A stretch of DNA of 64,000 nucleotides from Coffea arabica (Eukaryota; Streptophyta; Magnoliopsida; Gentianales; Rubiaceae), in assembly GCF_036785885.1 (NCBI RefSeq), contig NC_092312.1:23640001-23704000 (forward strand), read 5' to 3'. Below the pieces are notes generated by a model. The model was not told the DNA's origin, did no database searches, and saw only the letters and a list, made by a program, of their open reading frames with translations. Both the position numbers and the translations under genes were made by a program. Position 1 is the first letter of the stretch, and each line of letters opens with the position of its first letter. Below, one piece after another: positions 21,129-35,086 of the stretch.

Positions 21129-21398
21129 AACTTTGAAGACTGGTCTGTAACAAGGTTTCTGGCTGACCAGGGGTACCCCGCTAGTATGACACGGAACGTT
21201 GCCATTGCGGACAACCTTCACACCGCAACCATTTGCTGGAATCCATCAGCTGTAGAGATCACGTTTGAAGACAGAGATGCTATTGACAGCTTTGTCCTCA
21301 CTGTGCGCCGCAGAAAATACCGCAGCTTTCTGAGGGTAGCTACCACGGTTGCCTCCTTAAACCCTATGTTTGGTCTTATTGTGGAGCGTTTCGAGTGA
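21129..21398 (+). pseudogene. 5'-truncated copy of the unknown 218-aa gene at the inversion junction
   Basis: Carries the last 89 codons of the gene at 20328-20984. Upstream of 21129 the frame continues through antisense spacer sequence, giving a chimeric open frame (20919-21398) that starts in the opposite strand of its own N-terminal region. The chimera is a by-product of the junction. Confidence 0.8.
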
Positions 21399-22163
21399 AG
21401 GTTCGCAGGTACGGCGGTGTGCTTTTAATTTTTTTGTTGAAGATCATATTTGGATGGTGGGTGGTTTTTTGTTCATGGCCCTTGCTGTTGTTGGGCGTAC
21501 CATGCATGGTTTTGATTGTTAGCGTATCAAGGGTAAGGGTTAGGGGATGATAATATGCAAGGCCTGAAAATTAGGAGTGCACCGTTTGTCGGATATGTAA
21601 GCGATGGTACTTACACCCAAATATATAAGTAAGAACTTGTTTCGTCGTTCAACTCCACAAATTTTCCAATTTAACCTAACAATGCTGTGCCACATCCCAC
21701 TTCGTTGTACGTAACCTTCAGCTTGTTCAGTTGCCTGGCTAAGCTGAAGTTCATATTTAACAACGCAGCGATTGCCATCCCACTCACTAATGACGTTCAT
21801 CGATCAATCAACGATCCGTAGTACCTCATCCGCACACACATTTCGTGGGACAAAGGGAACAGTGCATGCCGAAAAACCACATAATGCAGAATGTCAAAAT
21901 AAACCAAATACGGAAACCGAATTTGTTATATAACGCAAAATCACCATTTAAACAGTAACACTCCGCCGGTTGGCCGAAAAACCACATGCGGCAACCACCG
22001 GTTGACAACGGAGGGACAAAAGACATAAGGAGCACAGCAGTGGCAACCACAAATACAAGAGGCTGTAAAGGAGCCTTAATGGCCATTCTATCCTTACGGA
22101 CACCATAGTCCAGTACTGTAGGGGGGGGTTTGGAGGGAATGCAATCAACGCGAACACATGAAT

Positions 22164-22608
22164 TCACGGTTTCAGAACCAGAAGAAGGACTACCCCCACC
22201 ACAGCTACCACAGCAATGTTAAGGATGGTCACGTTCCTTTGCATGCTTCTCAGTTCAGCTATGATGGCAGACACCTCCGCCGCGGGTGTATTAGGAAAAA
22301 CGGGGGCGGTACTTGACGGGGGGGCGGGATCGGGAACTTCAAACCCCGTTGCTCGTGCAAACTCATCACACCAGCCAATGAACGTTCGACAGGGCCTCTG
22401 CAATACAACTACCTTAGCAATCCGAAATTAATGGAAGAAACAGTTCTACCGAAGAACATACCAGGGCGTTAGCGCAGCGATAGTAGTGGCGCCCCCTGTT
22501 TGCTTCAGACTTCCAGACAACCCGAACTGCACAGCTTCGACCACAATTGCAATATAATGTAGGCCACACCGTGCTATTGACCGACCCGGCTGAAGACGAA
22601 GAAGCCAT
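22164..22608 (-). CDS. GRF-type zinc finger protein, mirror copy
   Basis: Inverted copy of 19118-19562. Exons 22462-22608 and 22164-22397. Identical protein. Confidence 0.78.
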
Positions 22609-23986
22609 TCGCAAAGGTTAATCTCCTCCGCGACACCGCCTAACTTTATCTCAGCGAAACACAAGGACACGGCGCTCCCACGGTGTCGACGGACAGCAGC
22701 TTTAACAAGAATTTGGGGGTTGGAGGGAATAGGTTTTCGCCAACAGTAGTCAACACATTTGTTTGCTTATTTGGGTGTGGATGAGGTTATTGCTTGGTTC
22801 AGTACTTGGAGTCTCCCATCATGTATAGTTGATGTTTCGGAACGAATACAATAAATATGAATAATCTCACTATCCTCCCCTGAGGTTGATTTAAATTTCA
22901 GTGGCATCCCATCCCATTTAACACAAATTTCACTGACCTCCCTTACTGTATTGCGTTTTTTGGTAACAACGCAGTCCAAATCTGATTACAATATTATTTT
23001 CATGCGTGAGAAGGTATTTTTATTCCATGGATGCCCCTTTGGTCCTTGTATTGGTAGAAGATTGAAAGAAGAATAAATTATTAGAATGATTACTAAAGTT
23101 GAGGGGTTATAAGTACAAAAACATTTTTTTGTAAGCACCGGATGTGCCAGGAAAAATGCCGAGTTTGACAAATTTTAAGTGAACTAGTAGGTTATCTATT
23201 TAACATAAAATAAGTAAGTAATTAAACTAATTAAATGCAAGCGAGAGAGAACTAATTAAATGGAAGAAACTCGTAATAGAGGAAACCTATGCAAAACGAA
23301 TATTAGTCTATCAGCTTATAAATTGTACTCACGTAAACTAATTGACAATTCCAAAAGCTGGTTGGTAATTACATTTAAGGTCAATAACAGAAATTTAATA
23401 TGTAATGAAGGTGATTAAAAAATTATTGCTGCTAGGCGGCAATAGAAGAAGTAATTTGGCGCCATTTTTTGAAAGTTAAATTTATGTATTTAACATAAAT
23501 TGAATATGTGAAAGTTAAAATAAGAAAACGAAATTGCGCATGACATACCAGCTCTATATGGCAAACATTGTACCTTCTTTGTATGGGAAACATACCAGCT
23601 CTTTATAGGAAATATTGGTTAAATAGCGGACGGTGGAAAACTAGTATGTTTTGAACCAAATTTTTGTGGCAAACATACTAGCTCTTTATAGCAGCAACTA
23701 CTGGCCAAGACAGAACTAGTATGGTTTTTATTTCACATAACAATAATTATATGACGGTTTAGGAAAATTTGAACAAACAACGCATACTATACCAGCTCTT
23801 AAAAATAAAGTGGCATGTTTTGTAGTACGTTAAGTTTCAGATTTTTTTTTGGAAACATACCGAAAGTTTTATAGGGAACAAGGGTTTTGTAGCGGACGTA
23901 ACTTGTAACCTAGTATGTTTTCAATTCAATTATAGTATTTAATTTTATTAGTTTTATAACAAAAGTATTACTGCTGGAAAAGCCTC

Positions 23987-24677
23987 ACCAAATCGTGGTC
24001 CCAGTCTGTAAAGTATCACTTTGTAGTATAAGACCAGCTCTTTATGGTCTTCCTGCATTATAATAACAGAGTACCCTTTTTCCATAAATAAATATATTTA
24101 TCGGATAATATAAAAAATAAACTCGATTTACAATAAAACTGATGCTCTTTATGGCTCTCCTTTATTATAAGAAAAGAGTACCCATTTTTTCGATTACAAA
24201 TTTATTTATCGGATTAAATGAAAATAAACAAGTTCTTGAATAAAACGCGAGCTCTTTTTGGCTATCGTCCATCAAATATCCATTTCATGATTTTTCCATA
24301 AGCTAATTCGGGGGAGGTTTCTGAGGGTATCCCTTATAATATATGTGTATATAATATTAATAAATTATATAAAAACATAATTACAATTGTTAATATCAAT
24401 AGATTGTAATCTGCTGCCAAAGTAATTTGGCTTCCGCATAACCCGATTCGGAATACACGCTCCAGTACCGAAACGGGTTGATTTCCCAATATGTAAATCG
24501 GGTTTGCCTCATGATGATACGCCCGTCCCCGCCACATCAATTATCCCACAAAAAGCTTGTCTTACTTGAACTTCTCATCCTTTTTCCTGTTTAGCCCATC
24601 AACGCCTCCGCCGTTGTGTCAACACACTGAACAGTGTCGGTTTAAACTTCCCCCCCCCAAAGTGTGGAATTTCGAGC
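23987..24677. repeat. Upstream module, mirror of copy 2 (right arm)
   Basis: Inverted copy of 17049-17739, upstream of the plus-strand F-box gene at 25400. Confidence 0.85.
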
Positions 24678-25399
24678 GTTACAGACGAAAAACACCAGCT
24701 CTTTATGGCATTTACCCAAACATTTGTCAACACCAGCTCTTTGTGCGCCTTCTCAATTAATGGGTTCGGGTTACGACCCCATTAATGGCAGCATACGAGG
24801 AGTCAGTCTGGACAAGTTTGAAGGACGCGACCTTTTGGTTGCCATTTACCCCGTTCGTGGCAGCATACGAGGAGTCAGTGTGGATATATATCGGACGCGA
24901 CCTTTTGGTTGCCATTTACCCCGCCCGACCTGGCTGCCAAATCTGTGCTACCGGCTTCTACGAGTTGGTTGACGACCACAGGTACGAACTAACCCTCCCT
25001 GTTTATCACTGTGGAACCTCCTTTGCTATGCGATTAACGCCCGTAAATTTACGATGTACGTGTAGTTCATGACTGTTCATCTTCCCTTGCTATCGGTGTA
25101 TTGTTACGGTTCTGATGAATTGACCGTATTGACACATACGTTGGTTGGTTTGAAAAAATGTTACGGATGACAGTTTTTTGACGACAGAATGTTGCGTCGT
25201 TTGCAGGAGAAGTCGCCACTTTCCCATTTCTGTTCGAACGAACGCTAAGGTTAGTCGGATGTCCAGAAACAGTGGGATATTACACCTGATCTATCATTTT
25301 TGGATTTTATGAGGAAGTAGTTTTTGTTTGAAGTTTACTCCATTGTTGGGGCTTTCAGGGATTCACTAAACTGTGCCCAGTAAAAGGAGTTAACCGGTC

Positions 25400-26514
25400 A
25401 TGGCCAACGCACAAAAACGGAGTTCACGAACCTCCATCCTCTCCCTTCCAACCGAGGTGCTATCCGAGGTGCTTCAACGTGTCGCGTCTTCTTCATCCGC
25501 TGATCTTTTCCGGGCAAAACTGTGGTTCGTTCTGCTATGGATGATACAAACTGGAAGAGGCGTATTCTTGTTCCATTCTGTGCTTTTCGTTTTAGTTTAA
25601 TGGATCATTTCTATTATTTTGCAGCTGTAAGTTGTTCAACGAAGTTTCCGAGTCAAAGAACATTTACCAGCGGATGTCCCTCGACAGGTTTGAAATCGTT
25701 CCGTGGCCAAAAAACCAGAAAGTGTCGAGGTTCTTGAAGAAGTGCAGACAAAGCAAAAATCCAGAAGCCTTGTACCGAAAAGGAGTGGTAAGTTGGGTTG
25801 CTTTGGAACGTAAGACGCAATAGTCATGGGAAAATTCGGTAATGTTTTAAATGGAATAGTAATGAACTAACATTCCATAACCATACTTGAGTTACAAAAT
25901 TTCTACACCAAGCTCACATCATCTCTTTCATTTGAGCTTCAATGTGATTTTGGTCAGCACACTTCACCCAAAAGATTGGCGTACAACAGGTTACTGCAGC
26001 TTTGGGCCCCAGTAAATAACTGTTGTCTCGCCGCCACTGTTCTGCCTGCACTTTTAAACTTTTTGGTTACTCATACATTTCGCAAGACTGTAATATCAAC
26101 CTTGGAACTGCTTAGGTTGATTTTTTTTCGGATAAGCACGAGGACTCAGCATTGGAAAACCTGGAAGAAGCTGCTAATTCAGGCCATGCCGATGCTGCAT
26201 ATGCGTTGGGAATAATTTACATCTTTGTTGGTGGGGACGGGTTAAAGCGCAAAGGTATGAGACTGCTCATGAAATCCAGACTTCTCCAAGGCAGAGTGAA
26301 TCTTTGCCGTCAGAATTTGCGAGCGCTGCTGAGGATGATATGGGTCAAGAATCCTGTGTTTCTAAACCCAACGCCCATTTGTTGTGCCATGACACATGAG
26401 AGGAAAACATCTTCATGGCCTATGCATCCCGATGAAGTGGAGGAGAGTACATGTGAAGGGTGCGCTTGCGATGAGGAAATTCGAGCAATTTGTGCTGCCC
26501 TGCCATATCGTTAA
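25400..26514 (+). CDS. F-box protein (At2g35280-like), mirror copy
   Basis: Inverted copy of 15212-16326. Exons: 25400-25521, 25625-25787 and 26116-26514. Frame and splice sites are intact. Confidence 0.82.
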
Positions 26515-27280
26515 TGTGTAAGATTGAATGTTGACAACACATCGTTACGCTTTTTTTATGTTTGCCAACTGAATTGACCGCTACTTCTTACTCTCTTAAT
26601 ACTACTGGTATGAAAACATAAACAGCTTATCTTGGCCCTTGTATGTTCTGACATTTTCTCGACAAAACGCCGTTGTAGACAAACGTGTATGAAATGTAAG
26701 AATAAAGGATGATAGTTAGAAGGTAAAGAGGGAACTCCTCAGCAGTGATCTACGTGACGGATACTGTAGTGAAGTGAGAAGTTTACTAAGTACAAACGAA
26801 ATGGTGGTTGATTAGATACTGCAAAACAATTTACTTATGCAAAAAAGGGTACTGTGTTCTTATAATGGAGGCAAGCCATAAAGAGCTTGTCTTTTAAGAC
26901 AATGTGATACTACGATGAATAGACCACGATTTGATTTATGAAATTAATGGAAGAAAATTGCTGAATGATTTTGTCAACTTAATTAATTAATTATTATACA
27001 TATTCATATAATGCATTATATAATTATGCTAATCTTTAATTTTATATTACTATATACACATATATATTATAATTATATGCACATATAAAATACATTTATA
27101 AATATATTTAAATAGTAATATGTAAATATATACTATAACAGTATTTATAATATACATTTATAAAAAATTTTAATTAATGTATAATATACTGTATAGTGAT
27201 ATAATATATTAGTATAATTATACAATGCATAACAAAAAATATATAATGATGACATAATTTTCTTTGCATAATTTGATAAT

Positions 27281-27965
27281 CCAAATGGTGGTCCCAGTCT
27301 GTAAAGTATCACTTTGTAGTAAAAGACCAGCTCTTTATGGTCTTCCTGCATTATAATAACAGAGTACCCTTTTTTCCAGAAATAAATATATTTATCGGAT
27401 AATATAAAAAATAAACGCGATTTACAATAAAAGTGATGCTCTTTATGGCTCTCCTTTATTATAAGAAAAGAGTACCCATTTTTGCGTAAACAAATTTATT
27501 TATCGGATGAAATGAAAATAAACAAGTTGTTGAATAAAACGGGAGCTCTTTTTGGCTATCGTCCATAAATTATCCATTTCATGATTTTTCCATAAGGACA
27601 TTCGGGGGAGGTTTCTGAGGGTATCCCTTATAATATATGTGTATATAATATTAATTAATTATATAAAAGCATAATTACATTTGTTATTATATAGATTGTA
27701 ATCTGCTGCCAAAGTTATTTGGCTTGCGCATAACCCGATTCGAATACACGCTCCAATACCGAAACGGGTTGATTTTCGAATATGTAAATCGGGTTTGCCT
27801 CCCCTCCACGCCCGTCCCCGCCTCATCAATTATCCCACAAAAAGCTTGTCTTTCGTGAACTTCTCATCGTTTCTCCTGTTTAGCCCATCAAAAGCTCCGT
27901 TGTTGTGTAAACACACTTAACAGTTTCGGTTAAAGCTTTCCCCCCCCTTTCTGAAATTTGGAGCT
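27281..27965. repeat. Upstream module, mirror of copy 1 (right arm)
   Basis: Inverted copy of 13761-14445, immediately upstream of the plus-strand Ulp1-like gene at 28084. Confidence 0.85.
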
Positions 27966-28083
27966 TTTCGAAAAGTTTTTCGCGGCAAGGTCGAAGAAGA
28001 AGTAGATTTATCGCGTTCGCTTCCTCTGTTGCTCAAAGTACTCAACAATTGAATCGCATCCCGGAGCAAGCATAGGCAGTAAC

Positions 28084-30852
28084 ATGGAGGCCTGTATGAG
28101 TCTTCCAGTGTATGCAGGCATGTGGGTCGACGTAGAAGCTCTCGCTGGTGAGTGTATTGATATCACGGAATATCTGAATGCCCAAAATTTGTTAAATTTG
28201 ATGGCAAATAATGACAAGTGCTATGATGCGATGGTTAGGGAATTCTATGCTAACTGTAGGGCAAATAAGCAGAAGTCAGTTCTGCGTTCAGTCGTTAGGA
28301 ATGTAGAAGTGTCAGTGTCTACCGAGGTTTTGTGTTCAGAGTTTGGGTTGGTTGACAGTGGATACACTGTTGACTATAAACGGATTAGCGCAAAGAATGT
28401 AGATAAGCTTGCTGTGAAGGGGTACAATGACCTAGAATTTCTTGGAGAGATTAGGCAAAATGGTGACAGAGTTATGAACACGGGGAAAAAAACTAAGTTT
28501 TATGCGCCGTATATGAAAGTGTTGCCACGGCTGTTACATCTGATAATAACTCATAACATTTTACCCAAAGCCGGAAGTATCACTTCCATTAGTGCATTAG
28601 AAAGAGTTATATTGTGGCATATGTTACACAAACAACCCGTCAACATAGCCAATTTGATCATTGCAACAATGCTCAACAGGATTAGGAAGATTAAGAGCAG
28701 GGAGAATAAGAGAACACATCTCCCATTTGGTATGTTGCTGACCAGGCTCTTTAGGCGCTTTAATGTGCCATTCTTGGCTGACCATGTTGACAGAGGATTT
28801 TACGCCCAAAATATGGGAGTATCGTACTTCAAAAAACTGGCATTCAAAGCTGAAGATGGTGGTTGGATGTGGAAGAAATCCTATACCTCTGATGCTGTCA
28901 TTGGTGAGACTGGGGACGCGAATAGAAAAGTTGAAGAAATAAATAAGATGGATAAGGGGGGGAAGTGTGCTGGGGTCGAGGTGGGGCCGGTTGTGGGGGA
29001 AAAGGCACACCTTCAAGATGTTGTCATACTGTCTGAACAAACCAGAAAAGGGGCAAGTGTATGTGACAAAGTTATTTTACTCCTTTTTGTTTCTTCTTCT
29101 CGATGGCAACACAGGAGCATAACCCAATATTTGTATGACTAGGTTGCGGATAAAGTGACACAAATTTTACAAAGGGTTGGTGCCATCGAAGTGAAGGACT
29201 GCGGAATTGAGAAATTGCCATTTCTACGAGATGTAAGACATGCTCTTGCACTCTCATGTAATCCCCTTTTTATATGCTAATACCTTTATTGTCCAGTGTC
29301 TACCGCAAGCTTCCGGCGTAGCACCTGATGAATTGAAAGAAGCCGTACGCTTTCATGTCAGAGAACTCGTCCCGCAGATGTATGTTAAAGTGTCGGTATT
29401 TTCTTTGGCTAACACTGATCTCGCTTTCATCTGATTATTCTAATCATGTCAATCATTGTTCACAGCTGTGTGAGTACACTAGATAGGCAGCATCTCTTTG
29501 ATATTACAAGAGAAGAACTGGAGGAAGTGATGCTTCAGGACACACTAATCAGTGACAAAGTAAGTTTTTTATGCGATTGCACAGGCCTACCTTGTTCACT
29601 AATCTCGCTAAAAATTGTCCACTCGATGTTGAATGTTTGAATTTGTTCCATTCTGTGAAGGTTGTGACCCAGTACCTTCACTTACTCCAGAAAGAATATA
29701 AGCAATTCGTTTTCTTCAATCCTATGTTTTGGGTACGTAACGAAAATTATTGTATGTGCTGTTGTGCCTTGCAAAATGTGGACCTAATACTTGCTTCTCA
29801 ATCACTTGGTTGTAGCTTAAATGCGTGTTAGACTATCCATGCATATCTCCCGCAACCAAAAAGACATTCGTTGATCAAAGCAATGACGACTATCAGTCAA
29901 ATCCTGAAAAGGTAAACATTAGCTATCATTCTCGCCTTAACATTCTTATACAATATGAGTAGCAGCTGCATGTTAGTGGAATTGGATTTAGCCTAACATG
30001 CCTTAGCTTTTAACACATTCAACATTGCTTGTTGTATGCGATTGCAGATTTTTTTCCCAATCATTTATTCAAATCATTGGTTGCTCATGATTGCACATGT
30101 CAAGGACAAACAGGTGTACATTGTTGATTCTATGGACAATTACAAAACCATCTACCAAGGTTTGATGCAATCTGTGGTGAGTATACTCCAAAAGCGTACC
30201 TTAGCTTCGTTTCCGAAGAAGGTAACATTTTTCTAACATTCGAAACCTGCTGTATTTATTTCCTTTTTTAGGAATGGATTTTGATGGAAATTTTCCACGA
30301 AAATCAACCCTGGACATTTATTCTTGTCAAACACAAACTAAAACAGACAGACGGGGCGAGTTGCGGGGTTTTCACTTTGAAGTTTGCGCAATGTTGGGCA
30401 AAGGGGTGTCGGCCAGAATTTGTAAGTGCACACAGTGACAACCCCTTGTGGCAAGCTGACTCTATTGCGTCTGACATTGTTTCTGAATGTATGTACAGCT
30501 TGATGTTGTCATTGCTAGAAAATTTATTGCCTGGGAGATCGCTTTGGGTAAACTTGCGGACCCATTCGCTTATGCTGCTTTCCTCATAGAAAATAAACAG
30601 GCACATGAGGCTGTAACCAGAGGAGATTTGCAAGATCATGCTACCAAGGATGTGGGCCATCAGGAAACAGGGAACGGTACATTATGTCTCGCCTTTACTG
30701 TAATTGGTTCGTTGCATATGAAGGCAATATTAAATGTTAAATTCTTTAGGGCTGTAGCAAATTATTGGTACGAAATTAATCATTGTATAAAGGAAACCAT
30801 AAAAAGTGTATGTACCTCTGTTCCGATGCATCTCCTTGTGACACCATTGTAA
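28084..30852 (+). CDS. Second Ulp1-family protease, mirror copy
   Basis: Inverted copy of 10874-13642. Exons: 28084-29058, 29143-29232, 29297-29379, 29466-29559, 29661-29732, 29816-29911, 30048-30176, 30272-30421 and 30499-30852. The catalytic His, Asp, Gln and Cys are unchanged. Confidence 0.82.
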
Positions 30853-30937
30853 TAAATCCTCGGCCCCAGAACTTTGCTTTACACTTTCCATTTCCTCTTG
30901 TTTGATTTCTCATTATGACATTCAAATTTGATCTCAC

Positions 30938-32218
30938 ATGCACAATCCATGTGCTGAAATGCTGTATGCCTTCATTTTTTCCCCAGCCGAAGGTACAAGG
31001 GTGAAAAAAAACCCGCCAGAACTTGCGTCCAGCAATGATTCAAAGAAGAAGCTTCTTATTCTTGATTTGAATGGAGTGCTTCTGGGCAGTGCATTTACAA
31101 GGATGACCAGAAATCGGGACTTTAACTTCAGACCACATTGCCGTGAATTTTTGCAGGTCTGTCTGTCATATTTTGAGGTCGCTGTTTGGTCATCAAAGCT
31201 AAGGTATCCGCCAACCTATATTTCAATTACTTGATTAACTAGAACGTCCACAAGTTTTTGTGTTGTTCCCTTAATTCAAGACAGTTGTGTTTTCTGCAGC
31301 CACAACATTCAACCAGTGTTGGACAGTCTATCCAAAAAAATGAATGAACGTTTGGAGCAGAGACTGTTATTTGTTTGGGTGAGATGTCATTCACAAATTA
31401 CTTCGATTGTGTGTAGTCAGTCCGTGTGTAAGACTTCTGATAAATCAAAGTCGGGAACAATCAATATTGTGCAGGATCAGTCGCGGTGCACTATGACACA
31501 AACCAGGCTTAGGGAAAATCCAGACAAAACGGTGATGTTTAAGGACCTGAAACGTGTGTGGGGAGAATATAAGTCGTACAACAGCTCTAACACGATATTA
31601 GTCGATGATTCTCCGTATAAATCCGTCCTTAATTCTGTAAGTGCACCATACGGGAACTGATCGTTATGTTGTATATGTTCCAGTATGCACAAACAACATG
31701 ATCAGGCCTAACTGTTTCCATATTACTCGTTCTTCAGCCGTACAATGCCATCTTCCCCACCTCTTATACATGTTACACTGTAGAAGACAATTATTTGGGT
31801 AAGACCTGGTCTTTTTGGCTTTGAAATGTGGCTTTTGCTACGGAAGAACATCCGTTCAAAGATTGGCCTGACACAAAACTTATTTGCAGATCCTGAAGGA
31901 GATTTTGTAGGACACCTGAAGAAATTGGCCCGTGCTGATAATGTACAAGATTTCATTAAGCAAAACCGTTTTGGACAATCACCCGTAACAGAAGGCAGTG
32001 TGGATTGGAACTTTTATGTTAATGTTGTCAGCAAGCTTGGACTGCAGAACACAGCAAAGCAAGTGACGCGCAAACGGGAAGCCCCAAACATATATCCTCC
32101 GGAGGTATTTAGATGCATTCATGTTCAGGACTATGTTGACAATAGTTCATTTCGTTTTTTTGATAGCTAAAATTGCGTCTGATCATATGCGCAGACCAAG
32201 AAAAAAAGGAAAATTTGA
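30938..32218 (+). CDS. Plant FCP1-like HAD phosphatase, mirror copy
   Basis: Inverted copy of 9508-10788. Exons: 30938-31203, 31300-31378, 31475-31636, 31738-31798, 31890-32104 and 32195-32218. DLNGVL and VDDSPYKS are intact, as in the left copy. Confidence 0.75.
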
Positions 32219-33225
32219 AAGCATGAGGAAGATCAGTTTATGGGCCGTTCACTGTACGGAAGCTTCTCCAAACCATTGGAAGGAGAGAACCTATCTTCTG
32301 ATGGGACACACAGGTTAAAAACTTTTGTGCTTTAGTCAGACACTGGGTCTGTCTAATTCATATATGTTGGTACTACTTTCTTCCCTTCTGTTTTTGTTTG
32401 CAAAGGGCCATCGCTGAGTTTTTTTATGCAAATTCTAAAAATGTCGAAGTTGGGAATGACGTATGTTGTATGCAGGTTCCCGAATGCACATGAGGAAAAA
32501 TTATCAGATAAAATTTGTAATTGCTGTCAAATGCAGGATGCGTCAGCCATATACTTCAGACCACATTGGCATGTAGTAAGTTTAGCCTGTTCTCATTCTA
32601 ATTGTTTGTTGGCAACTTATCGTCTAAACATTAACAACAATGCAATTCACTAAATCTGCCCGTCTGGTTAACCTCTCGGATACGTGCAATACTAACAGTT
32701 GGTCAGGGAGCAATGGTTGACATTAATTCAGCTAGGCTCCTTGCTTTGCGTCTGTACCAAAATAAAGTCCACCAATGGAATCTTCAAACCCAACACGAAG
32801 TCTGTATGAGTAATGTATTCCTTTAGCTAACCCCTGGTTGAATATGTACTTCGATAGGGAAAATTAGCTGCTGGACTAGGAGCTTAAGATTGCCTCACTT
32901 TTTAATGGGGATGTCTATGCTGCTGACAGGCTTGGACAACTTACAATACATTTCTGGGCCTGTATTGATGCATTCGTTGTACAAATTGGAATACGTTATT
33001 GAAGGGATGCACATGACGCAGGCACAGATGTTTCCCATCATGCAAATATATATGTCCATATATTTATAATATATATGTGTATGTAGTAATAATATATTAT
33101 ATAATTATATTTGTTATGTATAATATAGTAATATATACTAAAAATTATACTTATTAATATATAATATTCTCTAGAATTATAAAAAATATTAGTACAATTA
33201 CACAGTGTATTAAATAAAAATATAT

Positions 33226-34524
33226 TATAATTTTTTATATAAATAAATTAACTAATTCTAAATTTTTTGGGATAATTTCATAAACCAAATAGCGGTCACT
33301 TCCGTAATGTATCACTTTCCCATAAAAGGCCAGCTCTTTATTACCTTCCTCCATTATAAGAACAATGCACCCATTTTTCCATTAATAGATTCATTTATCG
33401 GATAAAATATATGATAGCTCGTTTTGCAATAAAACCCCAGCTTTTTATGGCTTTTCTCCAATATAACAACAGAGTACCCTTTTCCATAAAACAATTTTTT
33501 TATCCAATAAAATTAAAATCAATCAGTAAATTATACTAAAATGTATATTATAATTTTTTATATAAATAAATTAACTAATTCTAAATTTTTTGGGATAATT
33601 TCATAAACCAAATAGCGGTCACTTCCGTAATGTATCACTTTCCCATAAAAGGCCAGCTCTTTATTACCTTCCTCCATTATAAGAACAATGCACCCATTTT
33701 TCCATTAATAGATTCATTTATCGGATAAAATATATGATAGCTCGTTTTGCAATAAAACCCCAGCTTTTTATGGCTTTTCTCCAATATAACAACAGAGTAC
33801 CCTTTTCCATAAAACAATTTTTATATCCAATAAAATTAAAATCAATCAGTAAATTATACTAAAATGTATATTATAATTTTTTATATAAATAAATTAACTA
33901 ATTCTAAATTTTTTGGGATAATTTCATAAACCAAATAGCGGTCACTTCCGTAATGTATCACTTTGCCATAAAAGGCCAGCTCTTTATTACCTTCCTCCAT
34001 TATAAGAACAATGCACCCATTTTTCCATTAATAGATTCATTTATCGGATAAAATATATGATAACTCGTTTTGCAATAAAACCCCAGCTTTTCATGGCTTT
34101 TCTCCAGTATAACAACAGAGTACCCTTTTCCATAAAACAATTTTTTTATCCAATAAAATTAAAATCAATCAGTAAATTATACTAAAATGTATATTATAAT
34201 TTTTTATATAAATAAATAAACTAATTCTAAATATTTTCGGGTCATAATTTCATAAACCAAATAGCGGTCACTTCCGTAATGTATCACTTTCCCATAAAAG
34301 GCCAGCTCTTTATTACCTTCCTCCATTATAAGAACAATGCACCCATTTTTCCATTAATACATTTATTTATCAATCAGTTCTCTAGTAAAACCCCTTTTCC
34401 AATAAAACACCGGCTCTTTATCGATTTCCTCCGCTATGAGACAGAGTACCAATATGCCATACTTACTAATTCACTTATCGGATAAAATTTAATTGAACAC
34501 GGTTTGCAATAAAACACCAGCTAT
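33226..34524. repeat. 323-bp tandem array, mirror copy (right arm)
   Basis: Inverted copy of 7205-8500, 3 bp longer because of the GTC insertion at 34241-34243. Confidence 0.92.
34241..34243. other. 3-bp insertion, only arm difference noticed
   Basis: The right arm reads TTTTCGG-GTC-ATAATTTC. The left arm counterpart (between 7485 and 7486) lacks the three bases. It lies at the edge of the 323-bp tandem array. It shows that the arms are not literally the same reads copied, or it is a local sequencing error. Confidence 0.85.
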
Positions 34525-35086
34525 GTATGGCCACTTTATTTGTTCGATAAAATCGGATCGATATTATACTTGAGTGTCATTTACCCGTTACCATAGAATG
34601 CAAAGCAAGAAACTAACCTATTGCAGGTTAAAAGTCCGTGTTAAGACAAATTGTTTCGGATACGTCAAGACACCTAATTCATAAACTCTCGCGATACATA
34701 ACTTTAATTACCACAAATCAAATATTTCAATCTTTTTTCATTTATTTCTAATGACTGCATACCATGGATCACTGTACGCTACTCATAACCACCCACAAAT
34801 CTTCTCTTAACTCTCGACCACATGAAGATTGTGGTACTCGTTATCCCCATGGCAAGGTCTCCCCGCACCACCACCGGCGAGTTTGCTCGGTTGAACTTTG
34901 CTTTCCCTTCCTCTAATGAAACTCATGGATACACACCAACCGCTTGCCTTGCTATGGCAGCTTTTGGACTCTCTCTCTCCGTCTTCTACATTTTAGGCTA
35001 CGACGACGTCCATCCGACTATGACACCGCCTAAAACATGGCCCTTTCCACAAAATGCCGCTACTTTGTCTCTCTATCTTGCCACCT

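Noticed and set aside
20919..21398. 159-aa plus-strand ORF across the palindrome centre as a new gene
   Set aside because: Its first part is antisense of the neighbouring gene's own N-terminal region and its last part is that gene's truncated copy; it is a junction artefact.
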